From a bacterium (GTDB lineage Bacteria; Pseudomonadota; Gammaproteobacteria; Burkholderiales; Burkholderiaceae_C), in NCBI GenBank assembly GCA_030824555.1, contig JAVBXK010000021.1, positions 1 to 64,000 on the forward strand: a stretch of 64,000 bases of DNA, read 5' to 3'. A model generated the notes under the pieces. The model saw nothing but the letters and a program-made list of their open reading frames with translations, had not been told where the DNA came from and did not search any database. Position numbers and translations under genes: made by a program. How positions within the stretch are numbered: the first letter of the stretch is position 1; each line of letters opens with the position of its first letter. Positions 1 through 6,212 of the stretch are shown one piece after another.

Positions 1-117
1 GTTGCGGCCTTCTATCTTGGCCAGCACCGTGGCGCCTGCGCCTGCGGTGATGCGGTTCAGGCGCACCAGCGGGGTGCGGCCTATCGAGAGGGAGTTGTCT
101 GTGTAGATGTTTGACAT
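1..117 (-). CDS. cysK: Cysteine synthase A, N-terminal part (gene runs off the window)
   Basis: The minus strand from 117 down to base 1 reads [20 protein letters not shown] and continues [19 protein letters not shown] without a stop. This is the characteristic N-terminus of the PLP-dependent O-acetylserine sulfhydrylase CysK, which makes cysteine from O-acetylserine and sulfide; the [12 protein letters not shown] block precedes the PLP-binding lysine region that lies outside the window. Only 39 codons are present. It lies next to a rhodanese and a large sulfonate/sulfate uptake region, which fits a sulfur-assimilation neighbourhood. The paralogue CysM is possible, but the N-terminal wording favours CysK. 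Confidence 0.85.
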   Translation of the reverse strand, partial: MSNIYTDNSLSIGRTPLVRLNRITAGAGATVLAKIEGRN

Positions 118-147
118 GGCAATCTTTCGTGTGTGTGGTTGTGTCGA

Positions 148-618
148 TCAATCCTGAACCCAAGGCAACCCGCGAAGACGCCAGCCGTCGGTGTTGCCCC
201 TGTGGCGTGCCTCGTCGATTTCGCCTTCGAAGCCTTCCAGCACGTTGAACACGCGGGTGAAACCCGCTTTGGTGGCGACCTCGGCCGCCAGGGCGGAGCG
301 TTTGCCGCTGCGGCACAGCAGCAGCACCGTGGCGTCCTTGCCTACCTTGGCTTCCAGCTCACGTGCAAAACGTGGGTTGCGTGTCTGGCTGGTGCCGGTG
401 GCCCAGGCGACGTGAGCGGTGCCGGGCACATAGCCCACAAACTTGCGCTCTTCCGTCGTGCGCACATCGACCAGCACCGCATCGCCTGCCGAAAACAGTG
501 TCCACGCCACGGCGGGCGTCACACCGCCCGCGTAAGGCGTGCCGGTTGCCAGTGCCACGGCGCGCGCTGCGCCCAGTTGTTCGGCCGCAGTGGTTGTTTC
601 GATGGTTTCGGTGCTCAT
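148..618 (-). CDS. Rhodanese-like domain protein
   Basis: A 156-residue single-domain rhodanese. The central VDVRTTEE block and the active-site loop LLLCRSGKRS (cysteine of the CRSGKR loop) are intact, so sulfurtransferase activity is plausible; the C-terminal NVLEGFEGE segment is also typical. An N-terminal extension of about 25 Thr/Ala-rich residues precedes the domain and shows no signal peptide. The ATG at 618 has AAGGA eight bases upstream. It lies downstream of nothing on its own strand except an AT-rich promoter region at 690-750 and is followed by cysK, so thiosulfate or persulfide handling for cysteine synthesis is a reasonable inference. The true sulfur donor cannot be told from sequence. 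Confidence 0.9.
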   Translation of the reverse strand: MSTETIETTTAAEQLGAARAVALATGTPYAGGVTPAVAWTLFSAGDAVLVDVRTTEERKFVGYVPGTAHVAWATGTSQTRNPRFARELEAKVGKDATVLLLCRSGKRSALAAEVATKAGFTRVFNVLEGFEGEIDEARHRGNTDGWRLRGLPWVQD

Positions 619-685
619 GCAAGCGTCCTTTCAGTCCAGTGTTTGTCTCACCGCATTGCGGCTGGGTTGATGCATGAAGTCACTG

Positions 686-753
686 TATGGCGCAAATAAC
701 AGATTGCAAACGAATAAAAAATAGATTGCTAACAACAAATGTGTCTGTAAAAA
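686..753 (-). promoter_or_regulatory. AT-rich upstream region of the first rhodanese gene
   Basis: This 68-base stretch is markedly AT-rich against the GC-rich surroundings. Read on the minus strand it contains GTTGTTAGCAATCTATTTTT and, nearer the gene, GTTTGCAATCTGTTATTTGC, sitting about 70-130 bases upstream of the ATG at 618. The GTTGTTAGC...TATTTTTT block recurs directly upstream of the second rhodanese gene (about 30445-30462). A promoter or operator role is inferred. The rest of the 619-929 gap holds the terminator at 754-794 and nothing else recognisable. Confidence 0.4.
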
Positions 754-794
754 GAATGCCCTCCCCCGGGAGACGAAATCAGGGGAGGGCATTC
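754..794 (-). terminator. Rho-independent terminator of the TauD-family gene
   Basis: The arms GAATGCCCTCCCC (754-766) and GGGGAGGGCATTC (782-794) pair perfectly over 13 bp around a 15-base loop. On the minus strand the stem is followed by TTTTTACA, giving a classic GC stem plus U-run. It lies 136 bases beyond the stop codon of the dioxygenase reading frame at 930, so it would end transcripts coming from that gene. Confidence 0.85.
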
Positions 795-929
795 AGACGC
801 CACGCTGCCACCCGTTTTGCCTCAGGTGGGCAGCGCCTCCCTCATGAGAAACCGCTGGGCCGCTCCCAAGTTTTCGCATCCCCCTTAGGGGGCCTGGCGC
901 AATGCGACAGGTTTGGGGGCGCCCTCCAA

Positions 930-1798
930 TCAGAACGTTTTTTCGCTGGTGATCGTGATGCGATGCAACTTGCGGTGCTGCGGGAAGTAGTCACCCACGG
1001 CGTAGTGCTGGGTCGACCGGTTGTCCCAGATGGCCAGTGTGTTGGCCTCCCAGCGCAAGCGGGCCTGGCACTCAGGCACCTTGGGCAAGGCAAACAGCTG
1101 TGCCAGCAGCGCGTCGCTCTGGGCGCGGGGCAGCCCCTTGATGTGGCTGGTGAAGGTCGGGTTCACGTAGATGATTCTTTGCCCGTGACCGGGTGCACCT
1201 GTACCACGGGGTGCTCCACCGGCGGGTACTTCGCACGCGCATCGCGAAGCTGCTGTTCGCCGTGGTCCTTGCTCAGCAGGTATTCCGTCCAGCGGCTGAT
1301 CTCCCACGTGTGCACAGCCGTCAAGGTTTCCAGGTAGGCCTGAAACTCGGGGGCCAGGCTGTCGTAGGCGCGTGTCAGGCTGGCCCAGCCGGTGTCGCCG
1401 CCCACGGCTGGCAGCACCTGTGCATACAGGCTGGTGCCCAGCGGCGGCTGCTCGCGCCAAGTGATGTCGGCATGCCAGTTGTTGGCGGCGGATGGCCGCT
1501 GGGGCGTGCTTTCGACGATTTCGATTTGCGGGTGTGACTCCAGCCGTGGGAAAAACGCTTTCACGTCTTCCACGTTGCCGAAGATTTTGGTCAGCTCAAC
1601 GTGCTGGGCTGGGGTCAGTACCTGGTTGCGGAAAAACAGCACTTCAAACTCAGCCAGCGCGCGGCGCAACTCGGCCTGCGTGCCGTCGTCTTGCGGCTGG
1701 CTCAGGTCCAGGTCGTGGATGACCGCGCCGATGGTGGGCGTGTACGGCTGCGTCACAAACCGGGTGTACGTGGCATTGAGTTCGTTCAGTTTTGACAT
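930..1798 (-). pseudogene. TauD/TfdA-family alpha-ketoglutarate dioxygenase, interrupted by a frameshift
   Basis: Two overlapping minus-strand frames together make one protein of about 289 residues, the normal TauD/AtsK length. The first frame (1798 to 1163) carries the N-terminus and the iron-binding NNWHADITW segment (HxD). The second frame carries the C-terminal iron histidine (NRSTQHYAVGDY) and the 2-oxoglutarate arginine (KLHRITI). The switch is needed near 1170-1178: the first frame reads HPVTGKES then stops, while the other resumes at RIIYVNPTF, so a single base is missing. AAGGA precedes the ATG at 1798. The family oxidises taurine, alkylsulfonates or alkyl sulfates to release sulfite or sulfate. 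Its place divergent to an ssuA gene supports a sulfur-scavenging role. It may be a true pseudogene or an assembly error. Confidence 0.85.
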
Positions 1799-1883
1799 GT
1801 TGAAAGTCCTTGGGCGTCAGGCGGTGATTGCCAGGCCTTCAGTCTGTGTGTGGCGGGTCGGTTGCACAACGAAGGTTTTGGCA

Positions 1884-1938
1884 GTTGCTTATGCGGGAAA
1901 TGGCGGCCGTCATTCCGCTCGAAATCCGCATAAGCAAC
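1884..1938. promoter_or_regulatory. 13-bp inverted repeat in the divergent tauD-like/ssuA promoter region
   Basis: GTTGCTTATGCGG at 1884-1896 and CCGCATAAGCAAC at 1926-1938 are perfect inverted copies separated by 29 bases. They sit between two divergent sulfur-scavenging genes, about 85 bases from each start. The size and symmetry suit binding of a LysR-type regulator such as CysB, Cbl or SsuR, and a CysB-like gene lies at 14464-15393. The GCTTATGC core recurs at 3568-3584 before the flavin monooxygenase. Regulator identity is inference. Confidence 0.55.
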
Positions 1939-2017
1939 CGCGAAAATCTGATTCGACAGCGCCGCATGCGCTGCCTAACCTTCTTGCTCCTCACCAACCA
2001 AGAAGGACGTTTCAACC

Positions 2018-2992
2018 ATGCAACACAGCATTTCCCGGCGACACATCGGCAAGTCCATCGCGGCCTTGTCTGCGGCCTCCGTGATCGGATTCGGTACGCA
2101 GGCGTTTGCGCAGGCCGTGCCCAAAGAAGTCCGCATCGGGTGGCAAAAGGGCTCGGCCATCCAGGTTCTGGCCCGCAAGCAGCAGGTGATCGAGCAGCGC
2201 CTCAAAACCCTGGGCATCGACAGCGTGAAGTGGGTCGAATTCCAGTTTGGCCCGCCCATGCTGGAGGCGCTGGGGGCCGGTGCCATCGATCTGGGCTCTG
2301 TGGGTGACACGCCCCCCATCTTTGCCCAGGCGGGCGGGTCCAACTTGGTGTACGCGGCGGCCACCCCATCGGCACAGCATGCGGTGCTGGTGCCCAAGCA
2401 TTCACCCATCAAAACCGTGGCCGACCTGAAGGGCAAAAAGGTTGCATTCGGCAAAGGCTCCAGCGCACAGAACGTGACCGTGAAAGCGTTGGCCGTTGCC
2501 GGACTGACCATCAAGGACATCGAGCCCACCTACCTGTCGCCCGCAGACGCCACGGCAGCGTTCAACGGCGGCAACATCGATGCCTGGACCGTGTGGGACC
2601 CCTACTACGCCATCGCCGAAACCCGGTATGACGCCCGCGTGATTGCCGACACGTCCGACAAACGCCTGACCAGCAGCTCTTACTACATCGCCCACCGGGA
2701 CTTCGCAACCAAGTACCCGGCTGTGCTGTCGACCGTGCTGGACGAAATTCGCAAAGCCACCATCACGGCTGGAAAGAACCGTGGCGAACTGGCGGCCCTG
2801 GCGGCTGAGGCCACAGGTATCGACGTGAAGGCTTGGCAGATGGCATTCAACCGGGCCGAATTCACGCTGGGCCCGGTGACCGACGCGCACATTGCCCAGC
2901 AGCAGCAACTGGCGGACACCTTCCTCGCGCTGGGCATCATCCCGAAGAAGATCAACGTCGCAGATATCGTGTGGCGGGCACCTGCGAACTGA
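2018..2992 (+). CDS. ssuA: Aliphatic sulfonate ABC transporter, periplasmic binding protein
   Basis: This 324-residue protein begins with an export signal (SRRHIGKSIAALSAASVIGF then a cleavage-like QAFAQA) and continues with the SsuA/TauA/NrtA binding-protein fold. Recognisable blocks are VRIGWQKGSAIQVLARK, GAIDLGSVGDTPPIFAQAGG, the KGKKVAFGKGSS segment and GGNIDAWTVWDPYYA. It would bind alkanesulfonates in the periplasm for the SsuBC importer. AAGGA precedes the ATG. It is one of two SsuA-type genes in the window (the other at 19135-20097); it has no permease or ATPase of its own here, only a permease remnant at about 3350-3525. It diverges from the broken dioxygenase gene and may share its operator. 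Confidence 0.92.
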   Translation: MQHSISRRHIGKSIAALSAASVIGFGTQAFAQAVPKEVRIGWQKGSAIQVLARKQQVIEQRLKTLGIDSVKWVEFQFGPPMLEALGAGAIDLGSVGDTPPIFAQAGGSNLVYAAATPSAQHAVLVPKHSPIKTVADLKGKKVAFGKGSSAQNVTVKALAVAGLTIKDIEPTYLSPADATAAFNGGNIDAWTVWDPYYAIAETRYDARVIADTSDKRLTSSSYYIAHRDFATKYPAVLSTVLDEIRKATITAGKNRGELAALAAEATGIDVKAWQMAFNRAEFTLGPVTDAHIAQQQQLADTFLALGIIPKKINVADIVWRAPAN

Positions 2993-3036
2993 GCCTGCTC
3001 AGACCGCTCAACGCCTGAATGGCCACGGCCGTTGGC

Positions 3037-3050
3037 GGCCCGTGCGGGCC
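3037..3050. terminator. Small GC hairpin between convergent ssuA and dodecin genes
   Basis: GGCCCG TG CGGGCC forms a perfect 6-bp stem in the 59-base gap between two convergent stop codons. There is no U-run on either side, so it is at best a weak or Rho-assisted bidirectional terminator. Confidence 0.35.
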
Positions 3051-3051
3051 G

Positions 3052-3258
3052 TTAGGCCAGTGTCTGGCCTACCTTGATCGTGACTTGCCAGTGGGCCACC
3101 TGGCCGTCTTGCACCTGACCCCGCGTCTCGACCACCTGAAACCACCTGACCTTTGCCCCCGTTGCGGCGGCTTTGGCAATGGCTGTTTTCACGGCGTCGT
3201 CACTGCTGACGGCGGATGAACCGGTGAGCTCGATGGTCTGGTACACGTGGTTGGTCAT
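3052..3258 (-). CDS. Dodecin (small flavin-binding protein)
   Basis: The 68-residue product MTNHVYQTIELTGSSAVSSD... ends HWQVTIKVGQTLA and matches the dodecin family in length and pattern: the VYQTIELTGSS start, the central helix, and VRWFQVVETRG, where the tryptophan stacks on the flavin isoalloxazine ring. Dodecins assemble into dodecameric shells that store or buffer flavins. AGGAG lies five bases before the ATG at 3258. A flavin buffer fits a neighbourhood with at least three FMN-using enzymes (the monooxygenase at 3657, SsuD and SsuE). The same reading frame stays open upstream into a relic of an ABC permease, which is treated separately. Confidence 0.92.
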   Translation of the reverse strand: MTNHVYQTIELTGSSAVSSDDAVKTAIAKAAATGAKVRWFQVVETRGQVQDGQVAHWQVTIKVGQTLA

Positions 3259-3349
3259 GTCAATCTCCTGTGAAGTGGTTTGAGTGCGTGAAGGGGATGT
3301 GGCGAGGCGTGGAGAGAAATGGAGCAATTGGTCGGGCTGTGTCTGCCTG

Positions 3350-3525
3350 CTCTGCCAGCACTGGATGCCCCAGCGGCGAATGGTGATCCATTCCAACGGA
3401 TGGAACAACAGGGTTTCAACTGCCAAGCCGATCAGGATGACCATGACCAAGCCTACAAAGACCTTGTCGGTGTGCACCTCGTCGTGGTTTTGAAAGATGT
3501 ACCACGCCAACCCGGACCCACCGCA
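3350..3525 (-). pseudogene. 3' remnant of an ABC transporter permease (SsuC/TauC type)
   Basis: Upstream of the dodecin start, in the same frame, the minus strand encodes WYIFQNHDEVHTDKVFVG followed by LVMVILIGLAVETLLF and a basic RRWGIQ end. This looks like the last transmembrane helix and C-terminus of a NitT/TauT-family permease. Further upstream the homology stops and the frame meets a TAA at about 3571-3573, so the N-terminal 200 or so residues are gone. The usual permease stop is also gone and the frame runs into dodecin. Most likely this is the scar of a deletion that removed an ssuBC-like pair between ssuA and the monooxygenase. Translation as a dodecin fusion is less likely because dodecin has its own good ribosome site. 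Confidence 0.6.
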
Positions 3526-3567
3526 TCCAAGCCCAGCTCCCGGTGCACGGTCTGCGTTTTTCGTTTT

Positions 3568-3584
3568 AGCTTATGCAATAAGCT
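3568..3584. promoter_or_regulatory. Palindrome upstream of the flavin monooxygenase gene
   Basis: AGCTTAT GCA ATAAGCT is a perfect 7-bp inverted repeat with a 3-base centre, 73 bases before the ATG at 3657. Its GCTTATGC core matches the arm of the inverted repeat at 1884-1896. It is a candidate shared operator for a sulfur-starvation regulator. Confidence 0.45.
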
Positions 3585-3656
3585 TCGTTCACTGCCGAGG
3601 GGCGATTGCCTAAAGTGGACTGGTCACCGTACCACCCACTGAAAGAAAGCAATCAC

Positions 3657-5006
3657 ATGAGCAAGCAACTTCGTCTGGGCGCATTCCTGCCCGGTGCAGG
3701 CCAACACATTGCCGCCTGGCGCCACTCCGGTTCCAACGCATTCGGCCCGCTGAATTTCGAGCACTACAAACGCCTGGCGCAGACCGCCGAGCGGGGCCTG
3801 TTCGATGCGTTTTTCCTGGCCGATGGCCTGGGCGTCAACTTCAGCGGTGTCATCGGTTCGGGCTCCAGCGCCAAGGCGGTGGATTTCGAGCCCGTCACGC
3901 TGTTTTCGGCACTGTCCACGGTCACCAGTCGCATCGGTTTCATTGCCACGGCGTCCACCACCTACGAAGAGCCCTACAACCTGGCGCGCAAATTCGCGTC
4001 TCTGGATGCGCTCAGCGACGGGCGTGCGGGCTGGAACGTGGTCACCACCATCGGTGACGAAACGGCCAAGAACTACGGTTTCGAGCAGCAACTGGCCGCC
4101 ACCGACCGTTACGAACGCGCCAACGAGTTCGTGGACACCGTGACCGCCTTGTGGAACAGCTGGGAAGACGACGCCTTTGTGCGCGACCCTGCCAGCGGCC
4201 GCTACTTCGACCCCGCCAAGGTGCACCCGCCGCGTCACCAGGGCAAGCATTTCTCGGTGGCGGGGGCGCTCAACGTCTCGCGCTCACGTCAGGGGCATCC
4301 GGTGGTGGTTCAGGCCGGTCAATCCGAGCCAGGGCTGGATCTGGCCGCCCGCACCGCAGAAGTGGTGTTCACCGCCCAGCAAAGCCTGGAAGACGCCCAA
4401 GCCTTCTACGCAAACCTGAAAGGGCGGCTGGCCCAATACGGTCGCACGGCCGATGAATTGAAAATCATGCCCGGCGTGTCGGTCTACGTGGGCAAAACGG
4501 AAGCAGAAGCCCGCGCCAAGTTGCAGGAACTGAACGACCTGATTGCCCCTGAAGACGGGCTGGACCTGTTGGCCCGCCTGTCGGGCGGGGTAGACCTGTC
4601 GGGCTACCCGCTGGACGGCCCGCTGCCCGAGTTGCCCCGCACCGAGGGTTGGGTGAGCCGCCAACAGATGATGAGCGACATCGCCAAGAAGCACAACTTC
4701 AGCATCCGCCAGCTGTACCAGTGGGTGGCCACGGCGCGCGGCCACTGGACGCTGGTGGGCACGCCCACGCAAATTGCCGACCAGCTGCAACTGTGGTTCG
4801 AAAACGGTGCGGCCGATGGTTTCAATGTGCTGCCACCGGTACTGCCCGCCAGCCTGGACGAGTTTGTGGACCTGGTCATTCCCGAGCTGCAACGGCGTGG
4901 CCTGTTCCGCACCGAGTACACCGGCACCACGCTGCGCGAGCACCTGGGCCTTGACCGCCCGGCCAACCGCTACACCGTGACGCAGCAGGAACAGAAAGCG
5001 GCCTGA
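3657..5006 (+). CDS. NtaA/SnaA/DszA-family FMN-dependent monooxygenase
   Basis: A 449-residue luciferase-like monooxygenase. The start MSKQLRLGAFLPGAGQH, the FFLADGLGVN segment, the STTYEEPYNLARKFASLD block, the SDGRAGWNVVTT motif and the YFDPAKVHPP...HFSVAG region are all typical of the nitrilotriacetate/dibenzothiophene-sulfone monooxygenase branch. Such enzymes take FMNH2 from a partner reductase and cleave C-S or C-N bonds. An in-frame upstream start at 3606 adds 17 residues but lacks family support. The sulfur context and the palindrome before it suggest desulfurisation of an organosulfur compound; substrate cannot be assigned. No reductase is adjacent, but SsuE at 20234 could supply FMNH2. 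Confidence 0.88.
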   Translation: MSKQLRLGAFLPGAGQHIAAWRHSGSNAFGPLNFEHYKRLAQTAERGLFDAFFLADGLGVNFSGVIGSGSSAKAVDFEPVTLFSALSTVTSRIGFIATASTTYEEPYNLARKFASLDALSDGRAGWNVVTTIGDETAKNYGFEQQLAATDRYERANEFVDTVTALWNSWEDDAFVRDPASGRYFDPAKVHPPRHQGKHFSVAGALNVSRSRQGHPVVVQAGQSEPGLDLAARTAEVVFTAQQSLEDAQAFYANLKGRLAQYGRTADELKIMPGVSVYVGKTEAEARAKLQELNDLIAPEDGLDLLARLSGGVDLSGYPLDGPLPELPRTEGWVSRQQMMSDIAKKHNFSIRQLYQWVATARGHWTLVGTPTQIADQLQLWFENGAADGFNVLPPVLPASLDEFVDLVIPELQRRGLFRTEYTGTTLREHLGLDRPANRYTVTQQEQKAA

Positions 5007-5008
5007 GT

Positions 5009-5059
5009 GACACACCGCAGCCTGGCGCCCAGTTCCGGGGGGGCAGGCTGTGCGGTGTC
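5009..5059 (+). terminator. Hairpin downstream of the flavin monooxygenase gene
   Basis: GACACACCGCAGCCTG (5009-5024) and CAGGCTGTGCGGTGTC (5044-5059) pair almost completely with one small shift, around a GC-rich loop with seven G residues. It starts three bases after the stop codon. No U-run follows, so it may act as a processing or Rho-linked end. The remaining 5060-5186 gap has a small GGCCT GCATA AGGCC hairpin and nothing else clear. Confidence 0.5.
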
Positions 5060-5186
5060 TTGCAGGCTCAAATTCGGGCGGTTGCGTGTGTCGGCCTGCA
5101 TAAGGCCTTCTGCTCAGAATCTCCCTGTGGCAAACTGTCGCGCGCAGCGCCTCAGATGACTGCCATGAGACACACCGGGACAAACG

Positions 5187-6173
5187 ATGACGAACGAAAA
5201 TTTGGAGCGGCACGCCCACGACAGGACGTTTGCCGTCAACCTGATGCAGCACCTGGTGGTGCCCACCTTCGTTCTGGATCATGAGTGCCGGGTGATTGTC
5301 TGGAACCGTGCCTGTGAACGCCTGACAGGCGTGGCTGCTGCCGACGTGATGGGCACCTCCAACCACTGGCAGGCGTTCTATTCCGAACCACGGTTGTGCC
5401 TGGCCGACGTGCTGGCCTTGGGGCGTGCCGACGAGCTGGACACTCTGTACCCGTTTCACACCGAACCGTCCGACCTCGGGCATGGGGTCAAGGCTGAAAA
5501 TTGGTGCGTCATGCCGCACGTGGGCAAGCGGCAGTACCTGGCTATCGATGCAGGGCCTATCTATGGCGCGGACGGGCAGTTGATTGCGGTGATTGAAACG
5601 CTGCGCGACGTGACCGAGCAGAAGGTGGCCCAGACTGCGCTCGAACGGTTGGCCACGCTCGATGGTTTGACCGGCATTGCCAATCGGCGGGCCTTTGACG
5701 AACGCCTGCAGCACGAGTGGAGCCGTGCGAGCCGCGCGAACGCACCGCTGTCGTTGATCATGGCCGATGTGGACTATTTCAAACGTTACAACGATGTGTA
5801 TGGGCACCAAGGTGGCGACGAGTGTCTCAGGGCCGTGTCGGCCGTGTTCCAGCGGCTGGTGTTTCGGGCTTCTGACTTGGCTGCGCGTTACGGCGGCGAA
5901 GAATTCGCCATCATCCTGCCCAGCACTGATCTGGAGGGCGCGCGGGAGGTGGCGGAGCGCATCCGCGCCGAAGTCGAGGCTGCGGCGCTGCCCCACGCAG
6001 GCAGCGACGTGGCCTCATGGGTCACCCTGAGCCTTGGGGTGGCGACCGTTTTCCCTGGCGCCGAGGGTCAAACCGGTCAGCCAGGGACGTTGGTGTCGCA
6101 GGCTGATCAGTCACTGTATTCAGCCAAAAAAGAGGGGCGAAACCGGGTGGCCACCGCAGCCGTGGTTGCTTGA
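5187..6173 (+). CDS. PAS domain diguanylate cyclase (GGDEF)
   Basis: A 328-residue soluble protein. Residues about 15-145 form a PAS domain (VVPTFVLDHECRVIVWNRAC, ending in RDVTEQK), and about 160-325 form a GGDEF domain with LDGLTGIANRRAF, DVDYFKRYNDVYGHQGGDE and an active-site RYGGEEF. It should make cyclic di-GMP in response to a PAS ligand. An RxxD inhibitory site is not seen just before GGEEF. It converges on the large GGDEF-EAL gene at 6213, so the two opposing enzymes lie end to end 39 bases apart. Confidence 0.93.
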   Translation: MTNENLERHAHDRTFAVNLMQHLVVPTFVLDHECRVIVWNRACERLTGVAAADVMGTSNHWQAFYSEPRLCLADVLALGRADELDTLYPFHTEPSDLGHGVKAENWCVMPHVGKRQYLAIDAGPIYGADGQLIAVIETLRDVTEQKVAQTALERLATLDGLTGIANRRAFDERLQHEWSRASRANAPLSLIMADVDYFKRYNDVYGHQGGDECLRAVSAVFQRLVFRASDLAARYGGEEFAIILPSTDLEGAREVAERIRAEVEAAALPHAGSDVASWVTLSLGVATVFPGAEGQTGQPGTLVSQADQSLYSAKKEGRNRVATAAVVA

Positions 6174-6212
6174 AATTCCCGGCAAAGCTGTGACAGGCAT
6201 GGCCCAAACAGG

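Noticed and set aside
5036-5043. Run of seven G after the flavin monooxygenase gene
   Set aside because: It is in the loop of a hairpin outside coding sequence, so slippage has no obvious effect.
4284-5996. A 570-codon minus-strand open frame
   Set aside because: It is the shadow of the flavin monooxygenase and the PAS-GGDEF gene, caused by high GC; no domain is seen in it.
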